NCBI GenBank assembly: GCA_964475955.1
Contig: CAYYZY010000006.1
Coordinates: 22,214 to 86,213, forward strand
Length of the DNA: 64,000 nucleotides
From: DATKZH01 sp964475955
GTDB taxonomy: Bacteria > Planctomycetota > Planctomycetia > Pirellulales > Thermoguttaceae
Reading direction: 5' to 3'
The notes below the pieces were generated by a model. The model saw only the letters and a list, made by a program, of their open reading frames with translations, ran no database searches and was not told where the DNA came from. The position numbers were made by a program, and so were the translations under genes. Each line of letters starts with the position of its first letter. The stretch's first letter is position 1. This document shows, in pieces, positions 18,001 to 24,025 of the stretch.

Positions 18001-18233
18001 ACGGTGGCGTCTTCTTTCGCCGTGTGGCCCGGGTTTACGATGAGTGTGAGCATGGCGGGCGCGCGATCCCCACGATATACATCGTGAAGCCGGATCAGAT
18101 CCGATACTGGACGCGATCCGCGGCACTGCGGGATGCGGACGAGGTCGCCGCAGACATAGTGCTCTGGAAGGACCGTTCAGTCGCGGCGGCAAGACCCGAG
18201 GCGGGCGGCAATGAGACGCGGAACGTACCTTGA
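15054..18233 (+). CDS. Eco57I-like adenine-specific DNA methyltransferase / type IIG-type R-M protein
   Basis: 1059 residues from ATG 15054. The SAM-binding motif I DPACGSGIFLV begins at residue 373, and the catalytic motif IV NAPWG is at 487-490, so the enzyme should form N6-methyladenine. About 350 residues precede the methyltransferase core and 500 follow it; the latter should hold target-recognition modules. The C-terminal block PTIYIVKPDQIRYWTRSAAL is typical of large Eco57I/PglX-type enzymes. I see no clear nuclease motif in the N-terminus. The next gene overlaps by 23 bases and carries a PD-(D/E)XK-like motif. Codon use is less GC-biased than in the flanks, suggesting horizontal transfer. 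A TATACT -10 candidate lies at 14992-14997. Confidence 0.88.
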   Translation: MSLAQLQDQMAWPSPAQVLRPSGVGPGVLAQLARDKIETAIARRVGAGNPVQVGLLLKNPHSNATEAPIALVCQFARVAHADALALAHRLAWNFARAPLLITVEPHRVRTWTCCEPPAEEPSLPGMPAGEIEDACLHLTAPLSPSDRAAHALHWVRLVAGDFFRQFPDRFKRDGRADRILLQELTAVRRRLQRQRLADDTIHDLLARVVFVQFLFDRKDADGRGALNPSLLARLRDEGHLQGTHTSLGAILADHAEAYRFFRWMNVKFNGDLFPGKGRSKREREREWRQEMDQVEPRHLETLANFVGGRFRGQQGVLWRQYSFDVIPLDFVSSIYEEFVTTDDAHSTPGFLVDFMLDGVLPWDGDEWDLKVLDPACGSGIFLVKAYERLIQRWKNAHGGQRAPTPILKRLLEKNLFGVDVNPHAVRVASFSLYLTMCDEIDPKTYLRTTKFPRLRDHRLIHADFFEEKREGFRSERTGPVYDLVVGNAPWGRNTETPYARTWASPPRSWPIPNKAIGTLFLAKSASLTKPEGRVCMIQPASSLLFNRSGPANRFRQRFFSEFKVEEVVNLSTLRFELFENATSPPCIVTLRPTKPDDEPIVYISPKQVRVSATRDAADSKYSVIVEPHDVSRVWPEEAASEPFVWTALAWGGRRDLALVRRLRRMDSLLKLEKKGHLWRRKGIVRGDQRKRLPAIGGRRVLEASAFPEGTFLFLDANQLPENENEFVDGDDSVTTEPFDLPQLVLKKSWQSETGRVRASLIVGNPAVGGVVCSQSYVSAHTRPEYGHYLHAACLTYNSAVAVYFLLLTSGRLASYRPEPLVEEVLSLPIPEPEKDLLAGIRGLDELDGRTRKAFGFKDAEWVLIEDLFNYTMRDFGGKGLTAGLLPTERRQLGQHGPQREPQLSEYCRYFVRVLKAGFGEDKRISATIFQEVRRPTLPVRLVAIHLDWLKRKSVSVERIDSAELCSRLVELDDKLLKAGDSQHGGVFFRRVARVYDECEHGGRAIPTIYIVKPDQIRYWTRSAALRDADEVAADIVLWKDRSVAAARPEAGGNETRNVP

Positions 18234-18876
18234 GCGGCGCTGGCCAAACGCCCGGCTATTCGAGGAATTGGCCCCAAAGTGGTGCGCCGATCACTCCCGG
18301 CTTCTGCTCGCGTTGGTCTGGCGGGCATGCGATCAGCTCGTGGCGAACGATTTGGCAAAAGTGCCGTTCTCGGCGAATGACGAAGCCAAAGAAGAAACGT
18401 TGAACTTCCTCGTCCGTCTCCGGATTGACCAGTGCATGAGCGGTGACGAGCCGTCCGCCGTCGTCCACGAAGCGCCGGAACAAACGAAACGCAAGCCCGG
18501 ACGTGGAAAGTCCCCTCACCCAGATATCGGATTCGTGTTGTATGACTCGCCCAGGGCCGTGTGGCCGCTCGAGGGCAAGGTGCTCCGGAATGAGACCGAT
18601 GTGGGACCGTATGTCAGCGAACTCGTCTTGAATCTGCTGCCGGGCAGATACGCCACATTTTCCAGCGAAGGAGGCCTCCTCGGCTACATGCTACAAGGTA
18701 GTGCAAAGACCGCGTTCCAATGCATGGGGGTGCATATGAAGTGCGAGCTAAAGCATCATCCCGCCTTCCGGGAGAAGAACCACAGAATGTCCCAGCACGA
18801 TCCCGAAAACGCTCGTCAGCCTGACCGCGCCTCTCGCTTTTGCTGCCATCACCTTCTGGTCGAAATCAACTGTTGA
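18211..18876 (+). CDS. Small PD-(D/E)XK-like partner of the methyltransferase (candidate restriction nuclease)
   Basis: 221 residues, overlapping the methyltransferase stop by 23 bases, so translation is probably coupled. No family is recognised with certainty. Residues 104-105 (PD in PHPDIGF) and 121-123 (EGK in VWPLEGKVL) are spaced and set in beta-strand context like the PD-(D/E)XK nuclease core, with upstream helix Glu60/Glu61 as a possible extra metal ligand. The following helix DVGPYVSELVLNLL would fit the post-core helix. This suggests the cleavage subunit of the R-M system; an alternative is a specificity or immunity protein. The C-terminus is Cys/His-rich. The right-hand HAD remnant follows about 110 bases after the stop. 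Confidence 0.55.
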   Translation: MRRGTYLERRWPNARLFEELAPKWCADHSRLLLALVWRACDQLVANDLAKVPFSANDEAKEETLNFLVRLRIDQCMSGDEPSAVVHEAPEQTKRKPGRGKSPHPDIGFVLYDSPRAVWPLEGKVLRNETDVGPYVSELVLNLLPGRYATFSSEGGLLGYMLQGSAKTAFQCMGVHMKCELKHHPAFREKNHRMSQHDPENARQPDRASRFCCHHLLVEINC

Positions 18877-18989
18877 GGCCTGCGCGCCCGTGACGCACCC
18901 TGCGTAGGATCCCTTCGGACGATCGTCGCCGGCGAGTCGTTGACATTGTTACAGCGGCGCGGACAAGCCCGGAATCACGAGCGAAGCGC

Positions 18990-19117
18990 TCAGTGAACCA
19001 CTTCGATCAGCTCCACTGGGCAGTCGATGATCAGCGCGGCGCGGGCCGCGCGAAGCTCCTCGACTCGACGGAAGCCCGAGGAGATGCCAACCGGCTGCAT
19101 GTGGGCGGTGAGGTCGG
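18990..19117 (-). pseudogene. HAD-phosphatase 3'-end remnant, right copy of a direct repeat
   Basis: Minus-strand frame MQPVGISSGFRRVEELRAAR then AALIIDCPVELIEVVH and a TGA at 18992-18990. The pattern (PVGxSxGFRxxEELRAAxAxxIIDxPxEL) is that of the C-terminus of phosphoglycolate-phosphatase-like HAD enzymes. Only about 40 residues survive; upstream sequence is unrelated. The segment 19003-19042 repeats 14884-14923. Confidence 0.55.
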
Positions 19118-19303
19118 GTTTTCGGGGAATGACAGTGGGTGGGGGTAGGGAACTCGACTCAGCACGTCCTATTGCGGAAGACGGGCGGCATGCCCACGCT
19201 CGGCGTCACCATCGCACCGATGGTCTCGGCTTGGCCGCAGCAGGGACTCACTATCGCCGAGTCGAAACCCACGGCGACAGCGTGGCAGTGACAAACGTCC
19301 GAC
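19118..19303. other. Short gap, no gene seen
   Basis: Holds CCACGCT-containing words in both orientations near 19196 and 19275 that may be a degraded palindromic repeat. No coding potential recognised. Confidence 0.3.
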
Positions 19304-19912
19304 TCACGCCGGCAGCAGGGCGGCCAGTTCGGGGTGGGGGCGGGTGATAACGTCGGCCATGATGAGCTTGCCTTCGAGGCGCTCGACCGTTTGGCGGCCC
19401 GCGGCCACGGCCGACTGCACCGCGGCCACGTCGCCGCGCACGACGATCGTCACGTAGGCCGCGCCGATCTTCTCCTTGCCCACCAGCTCCACGGCCCCGG
19501 CCTTGAGCATCTCGTCGGTGGCGTGCAGCGCGGCCACGAGGCCCTGGGTCTCGATCAGCCCTAACGCGTCGGAACTTGGCATGGCGTCTTCTCGCTTCAC
19601 TTGGGAGTCGTAGATTCCCAACAGGGGGATGTAGGCCGGCGGGAGGGTCGCCGTCGCGCGGGTGGCGTCGGTCGGTCCCGGGATGACGATCAGGTCGGCC
19701 CGCGCACCCATGCGTTGGGCCACCGCGGCGCCCTCTTCGCCCGCCGCGCGCACGTCGTCGGTCGACCCGGCCAGCTTGATGCACTGCTCGGCCCCCATCG
19801 TGCTCTCGATACCGACGATCTCCACGCCCGCCGCCTTGCTGCACCGGTCGGCCGCGACCAGCGCCGGCACGAGGTTGCCGATCTCGAGCAGTGCGAAGCT
19901 GGGACGGTGCAT
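19304..19912 (-). CDS. Bacterial microcompartment shell protein with tandem BMC domains (BMC-T)
   Basis: 202 residues made of two BMC folds. Domain 1 (about 5-95) opens FALLEIGNLVPALVAADRCS and domain 2 (about 103-190) opens ALGLIETQGLVAALHATDEM. The glycine-rich AALIExxGxxxALxAAD pattern and the KxGAAYVTIVVRGDVAAV strand pair are diagnostic. BMC-T proteins form trimeric pseudohexamers in the shell facets, often with a gated or cluster-binding pore. Here it stands alone: no hexameric BMC-H, pentameric vertex protein, aldehyde dehydrogenase or other encapsulated enzyme lies within the window. A DapA-like gene follows upstream on the same strand. Planctomycetes carry a well-known fucose/rhamnose microcompartment, so the rest may lie elsewhere. 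No strong ribosome-binding site precedes ATG 19912. Confidence 0.9.
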   Translation of the reverse strand: MHRPSFALLEIGNLVPALVAADRCSKAAGVEIVGIESTMGAEQCIKLAGSTDDVRAAGEEGAAVAQRMGARADLIVIPGPTDATRATATLPPAYIPLLGIYDSQVKREDAMPSSDALGLIETQGLVAALHATDEMLKAGAVELVGKEKIGAAYVTIVVRGDVAAVQSAVAAGRQTVERLEGKLIMADVITRPHPELAALLPA

Positions 19913-19944
19913 GGGTCAAGGGGGGATGCTACGGGCGGGTGGGG

Positions 19945-19976
19945 GAACCACAGATGGACACGGATGAACTCGGATA
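19945..19976. repeat. Dispersed repeat, GGAACCACRGATG type (inverted copy)
   Basis: GAACCACAGATGGACACGGA followed by TGAACTCGGAT. It is the reverse complement of the tandem tract at 20221-20273, about 250 bases away, so the two can pair. Confidence 0.55.
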
Positions 19977-20220
19977 GGGGAAGAGCGTCCAGGGACGGCT
20001 CAAGGGTCAGGTCGGCATGGCGTGCATCGAGTCTCGGTCACGTCGGACAGGAGGGAACAAAGGAAACAGAGCGATCGATTCTCTGTTGCCTTGGTTTCCT
20101 CCCGTCAACTATTTCCCGGCCAATTCCCTCGTAATAACAGGCAAGAACACCCCAGCTATTCGGTCGCAATGGGAAGTCGTTCCTTGAGCCCTACCTTGTG
20201 TCCGATTACTCCTCCAATTC

Positions 20221-20273
20221 ATCTGTGTTCATCTGTGTTCATCCGTGTTCATCCGTGTTCATCCGTGGTTCCC
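20221..20273. repeat. Tandem ATCYGTGTTC decamers
   Basis: ATCTGTGTTC twice, ATCCGTGTTC twice, then ATCCGTGGTTCCC, in perfect 10-base register. The inverted copy is at 19945-19976. It lies just downstream of the DapA-like stop. Confidence 0.7.
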
Positions 20274-20307
20274 TTCCAGACTACTCAGTTCGTACAGCCC
20301 TGGGTTG

Positions 20308-21348
20308 TTACCGGCGATCGACTTGCAGCACGCCGCGGGCTTGGAGTGCGGTGAGCACTTCGGCGACGACTCGGCCGAGCTCTCCCGTGGCGAGCGAGGT
20401 GGTGCCGGGCGTTGCGCTGCGCGCGGGCGGCCCGTCGAGAAGCCCCGCCTCGGCCAGTTGTTCGCGCAGTGTTGTGCGGAGCTTGTCGAGCGAGGCTTCG
20501 TGTTCCTCGGAGAGCGGCTGGCGCCCCCGGCCCATGGCGAAGCCTCGCAGGGCGACGCCCACGCGGAATCCTTCGGGAAAGTCGACCGAGTAGAGCATCG
20601 CGTCGAACAGGCGCCGGAGCTGGAACTGGAGGCGCCGGGCTTCGTCGAGCCGGCCGGCGCGGGTCAGGTCGTAGATGCTTCGCGTCAGCTCGGGAACGAC
20701 GCCGCTCGAGGCGTTGGTGCCGCCGTCGCAGCCGACCAGCAGCATCGGCACCAGCACCGGGTCCCAGCCGGTGAGGAAGCTGAACTCCGGCCGGTTGGGG
20801 CGCACCGCCTCGATCATCCGCATCATCTGCGGCAGGTCGCCCGACGAGTCCTTGATTCCCACCACGCGCTCGCATTCCTCGCTGAGGCGCCGGATCGTGG
20901 GGACGTCGATCGGCGAGGCGAACATGGGGATGTTGTAGAGCGTGACGTCGACCGGCGTGTTGCGCCCGATCTCCCGGAAGTAGGCGAACACGTTGTCGGG
21001 ACTGAGCCGGTAGTAGTACGGCGACACGATGGCCACCGCCCGAACGCCCAGGCCGGCGTAGTGCTCGCACGCCTTGAGCGTCTCGCGCACGTTCGCCTCG
21101 GCCGCCCCGGCCAGCACGGGCACGCGTCCGCGCGCCTGGTCGACGGTGATCTCGATGATGCGGCGCCGCTCCTCGGGCGTGAAGCGGGTGAATTCGCTGG
21201 TCGACCCGTTCGGGTAGAGCCCGTGCACGCCGCGGTCGATCATCCAGTCGACGTAGCGGCGCAGTTCCGGCTCGTCGACGTTGCCGTGCCCGTCGAGCGG
21301 GACCATGTTGGGCGTGAAGATGCCTTCGAGTTTCGCCGGGGAGCTCAT
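20308..21348 (-). CDS. DapA/NanA-family class I aldolase (dihydrodipicolinate synthase-like)
   Basis: 346 residues from ATG 21348 with AGGAG upstream. The fold is a TIM barrel with the Schiff-base lysine K166 in GIKDSSGD, the catalytic tyrosine Y138 in TLYNIP, and the substrate carboxylate loop NGSTSEF at 48-54. Family members condense or cleave 2-oxo acids: dihydrodipicolinate synthase, N-acetylneuraminate lyase, keto-deoxysugar aldolases. The 40-residue C-terminal extension and absence of lysine-biosynthesis neighbours favour a catabolic 2-keto-3-deoxy sugar acid or sialate-type lyase over true DapA; the sialate esterase elsewhere in the window is consistent but not proof. It is divergent from the glycosyltransferase gene. 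Confidence 0.88.
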   Translation of the reverse strand: MSSPAKLEGIFTPNMVPLDGHGNVDEPELRRYVDWMIDRGVHGLYPNGSTSEFTRFTPEERRRIIEITVDQARGRVPVLAGAAEANVRETLKACEHYAGLGVRAVAIVSPYYYRLSPDNVFAYFREIGRNTPVDVTLYNIPMFASPIDVPTIRRLSEECERVVGIKDSSGDLPQMMRMIEAVRPNRPEFSFLTGWDPVLVPMLLVGCDGGTNASSGVVPELTRSIYDLTRAGRLDEARRLQFQLRRLFDAMLYSVDFPEGFRVGVALRGFAMGRGRQPLSEEHEASLDKLRTTLREQLAEAGLLDGPPARSATPGTTSLATGELGRVVAEVLTALQARGVLQVDRR

Positions 21349-21383
21349 CGATGGGGACTCCTGCGATCCGCCGTCACGACGGT

Positions 21384-21389
21384 TACAAT
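21384..21389 (+). promoter_or_regulatory. Candidate -10 for the glycosyltransferase gene
   Basis: TACAAT, 65 bases upstream of ATG 21454. The -35 position at 17 nt reads CTGCGA, a poor match, so support is modest. Confidence 0.35.
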
Positions 21390-21453
21390 AGGTGGAATCG
21401 GAGCGGCCTGGCTCGATCGCCATTCAAGCATAGCCCGCCGGACAGCCGAAGAG

Positions 21454-23892
21454 ATGGCACGCAAGAAATCCCGCCCCCGCCCCCCCGAGCCGGCCGTGGA
21501 GAAACCGACGCCGCCGAGGTCGTCGCGCGTGCGCGTGCTGGCGGTTCTCGCCGGGGTGGCGGCCTATTTCGTGGCGTTCTACGGGTGCGAGATGCCCAGT
21601 CTGAGCGGCGCGGCGGACGGCGCCTTTCGCCGTGGTTTGTTGTTGACCTACCTGCTTCTGCCCGACGAGCTCGCGGCCGGCTGGTTCGGCTCGCCGCCGG
21701 AGCTGGCCATCGCGGACCGGCTGCGCGTGCTGGCGATCGCGGGAACGATTCTCGCGTGGGCGGCCGCCGCCGGGTGGCTGTTGATGCGGCTGGCGCGGGC
21801 CGACCGGGGGCTGTCGCGCCTGGAGACGTTCGTCTTCTCGACGGCCGTGGGGCTCAGCGCCGTCTCCACGTACGCCCTGCTGGTTGGCCTGTGCGGGCTG
21901 ATTCGCAACCGGCTCGTGTTTGCCGTGCCCGGGGTATTGACCGTAGCGGGCGCGGGGGCGGTTTACGTATTGGCTCGGGCAGGGAGGTCGCGTCCGAATG
22001 GGCACTGCTTGCAGGCAAGCAGTGGCACTCGGCGTGCGGAGCCGAAGGGCGACCAGTGGCTGAGCGTCCGCTGGCTGTGGCTGGCCGCGCCGTTTGCGCT
22101 GGCGATCGTGCTGGGCGGGATGCTGCCGCCGGTGGAGTTCGACGTGCGCGAGTACCATCTCCAGGTACCCAAGGAGTTCTACCAGCAGGGATACGTAGGC
22201 TTTTTGCCGCACAACGTCTACGGCAACATGCCGATGGGCACGGAGATGCTCAGCCTGGCGGCGATGTCCCTGGCGGGCGGCTGGTGGTTGGGAGCCCTGG
22301 CGGGGAAGACCGTGATCGCCCTGTTCGCGCCGCTGACGGCGCTGGCCCTGTTCGCGGCGGGGCGGCGGTTCTTTTCTGTCGGCGCGGGCGTGGTGGCGGC
22401 GGTCGTGTATCTCTCGATCCCCTGGATCGCCCGGGTTTCCAGCCTCGGCCTGGTCGAAGGGGCCTCGGCCTGCTACCTGTTTCTGGCCGTTTACGCGGTG
22501 CTCCTGGGAAACGGGGTCAGAAGCCCTTTTCCCGCGGATGAGACCCGCCCGGCGGACGTTCCCGGCGGAAAAATGCTCCTGACCCCTTTTTTGCTGGGCG
22601 GCTACCTGGCTGGCGGGGCGGTGGCGTGCAAGTACCCGGCGCTGGTGTTCGTGGTCGCCCCGTTGGCGCTGTGGATTCTCCTGAGCACGCTGGGCCGCCG
22701 GGAGGCGTCTGCCTCGGGGGCGGCGCGCACGGGAAATCTCGCCTGGAAGCCGTGCGGCGTGTTTCTTCTGGCGGCCGCCGTGGGCTGCGGGGCGTGGCTG
22801 GGGAAGAACTGGGCCTACACGGGCAATCCGTCGTATCCGCTCCTTTACGGCGTGTTCGGCGACCGGACCGACACCTGGACTCCGGCGAAGAACGCCCAGT
22901 GGAACCGCGTCCACCGGCCGCACGATTTCTCCCCGTCGACGTTGGCCGCCGACCTGGCGCGGGTCGGCCTGCGGAGCGAGTGGCTCAGCCCGCTGGTGAT
23001 GCCGCTGGCGGCGCTGGCCATGCTGGTGCGGAGGCGTCGCCGGCTCGTTTTCGGGCTAGCCGGCTATTTCGCGCTCGTGGTGGTGGCGTGGTGGCTCCTG
23101 ACGCACCGCATCGACCGGTTCTGGATCCCGGCGCTGCCGCTGGTGTCGCTCCTGGCGGGCGCGGGGGCGGATTGGAGCCGCGACCGCCTCTGGCGTCGGG
23201 CGCTGGTCGGGCTTTTGGCGTTTACGGCCGTGTCGAGCTTCCCCACGGTCACGTCGGTCGGGGCCGGATACACGCGGTACTTCGTGAGCCTCGACCGATT
23301 GCGGGAAGATCCCGAACGGGTGGACGCGTGGCACCGATACCTGAACGAGCACGCCGCGGACGGCCGCGTGCTGGTGGTCGGCGACGCGCAGGTGTTCGAC
23401 CTCGAGATGCCGATCCTCTACAGCACGTGCTTCGACGACTCGAAGTTCGAGCAGTGGGTCGAGGGACGCACGCCGGAGCAGGTCCGCGCCGCCATGGCGC
23501 GCGAGGGGATCACGCACGTCTTCGTCCATTGGGGGGAGATCGCCCGGTACCGCCGGCCGGGGAACTACGGGTTCACCGATTTCGTCGAGCCGGTCGTGTT
23601 CCAGCGGCTGGTCGCCGAAGGCGTTCTCGAGCCTCTGCCGCCAATGGAGGACCACCCCGGCCGCTGCTACCGGGTGCTCGGTGCCGCGAGAGAGGGCGTT
23701 CGTAGGGTGGGTCGAGGTAAGCGACCCACGCGGCGAGAGGCGTCGCGGGGAATAGAGGCTTTGACCGTGATGATGCGCGCGTGGTGGGCGCACGTTGTGG
23801 GGCACGTTTCCAACGTGTCATTCGGTTGTGGGCACGTTGGAAACGTGCCCCACGTTGGGACGAAAGGCCCTCGCAAAGGCGCGAAGGACTAA
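21454..23892 (+). CDS. Multi-pass GT39/ArnT-like glycosyltransferase with repeat-derived insertions
   Basis: 812 residues. After a basic N-terminus come about ten or more hydrophobic segments. The motif DVREYHLQVPKEFYQQGYVG in the first periplasmic loop, then NVYGNMPMGTEML and GKNWAYTGNPSYPLLYG, are typical of the GT-C membrane glycosyltransferases that use polyprenyl-phosphate sugars in planctomycetes. Three places look inserted: residues about 180-195 (palindrome 22003-22024), about 354-378 (palindrome 22513-22586) and the whole C-terminus after RVLGAAREG (about residue 748 on), which is translated from a repeat cluster up to the TAA at 23892. Without the last one the protein would end near residue 748. 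Function on the surface polysaccharide is inferred. Confidence 0.8.
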   Translation: MARKKSRPRPPEPAVEKPTPPRSSRVRVLAVLAGVAAYFVAFYGCEMPSLSGAADGAFRRGLLLTYLLLPDELAAGWFGSPPELAIADRLRVLAIAGTILAWAAAAGWLLMRLARADRGLSRLETFVFSTAVGLSAVSTYALLVGLCGLIRNRLVFAVPGVLTVAGAGAVYVLARAGRSRPNGHCLQASSGTRRAEPKGDQWLSVRWLWLAAPFALAIVLGGMLPPVEFDVREYHLQVPKEFYQQGYVGFLPHNVYGNMPMGTEMLSLAAMSLAGGWWLGALAGKTVIALFAPLTALALFAAGRRFFSVGAGVVAAVVYLSIPWIARVSSLGLVEGASACYLFLAVYAVLLGNGVRSPFPADETRPADVPGGKMLLTPFLLGGYLAGGAVACKYPALVFVVAPLALWILLSTLGRREASASGAARTGNLAWKPCGVFLLAAAVGCGAWLGKNWAYTGNPSYPLLYGVFGDRTDTWTPAKNAQWNRVHRPHDFSPSTLAADLARVGLRSEWLSPLVMPLAALAMLVRRRRRLVFGLAGYFALVVVAWWLLTHRIDRFWIPALPLVSLLAGAGADWSRDRLWRRALVGLLAFTAVSSFPTVTSVGAGYTRYFVSLDRLREDPERVDAWHRYLNEHAADGRVLVVGDAQVFDLEMPILYSTCFDDSKFEQWVEGRTPEQVRAAMAREGITHVFVHWGEIARYRRPGNYGFTDFVEPVVFQRLVAEGVLEPLPPMEDHPGRCYRVLGAAREGVRRVGRGKRPTRREASRGIEALTVMMRAWWAHVVGHVSNVSFGCGHVGNVPHVGTKGPRKGAKD
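22003..22024. repeat. Perfect palindrome inside the glycosyltransferase frame
   Basis: CACTGCTTGC, two bases, GCAAGCAGTG: 10-bp perfect arms. It is translated as part of NGHCLQASSGT, a soluble interruption between hydrophobic segments. Confidence 0.7.
22513..22586. repeat. REP-like inverted repeat inside the glycosyltransferase frame
   Basis: Begins GGGGTCAGAAGCCCTTTTCC (22513 on) and ends with the near reverse complement GGAAAAATGCTCCTGACCCC (22567-22586). Translation NGVRSPFPADETRPADVPGG is hydrophilic and interrupts two membrane segments (FLAVYAVLLG and LLGGYLAGGAV). The 74-base element contains no stop in this frame. Confidence 0.65.
23702..23732. repeat. GTAGGGTGGGTCG palindromic repeat
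   Basis: GTGGGTCG (23707-23714) and CGACCCAC (23722-23729) form an 8-bp stem. It is translated as the C-terminal extension of the glycosyltransferase. Inverted relatives lie at 23910-23940 and 23988-24021. Confidence 0.7.
23797..23853. repeat. Long perfect inverted repeat at the glycosyltransferase 3' end
   Basis: 21-bp perfect arms: 23797-23817 (GTGGGGCACGTTTCCAACGT and one more base) and 23833-23853, around a 15-base loop. It lies inside the frame, 40-95 bases before the stop, and would form a very stable RNA hairpin. Confidence 0.8.
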
Positions 23893-24021
23893 GGGAGATG
23901 AGCACCGGGCGCGTGGGTCTCGTGCCTCGACCCACCCTACGTGGTGTGTATTGCCCTTTGCGTCTTGGCGCCTTTGCGAGAGATCGACGCGTGGGTCTTC
24001 GTACCCCTCGACCCGCCCTGC
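23862..24021. repeat. Inverted counterparts of the upstream repeats
   Basis: CTCGCAAAGGCGCGAAGGAC (about 23869-23888) is mirrored by a degenerate copy ending GGCGCCTTTGCGAG (about 23952-23980). CGCGTGGGTCTCGTGCCTCG with ACCCACCCTAC (23910-23940) mirrors 23702-23732, and a third, weaker copy is at 23988-24021. The block separates two convergent genes. Confidence 0.6.
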
Positions 24022-24025
24022 CTCG

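Noticed and set aside
20221..20273. Possible CRISPR array
   Set aside because: The units are contiguous 10-mers with no spacers, and no cas gene is present.
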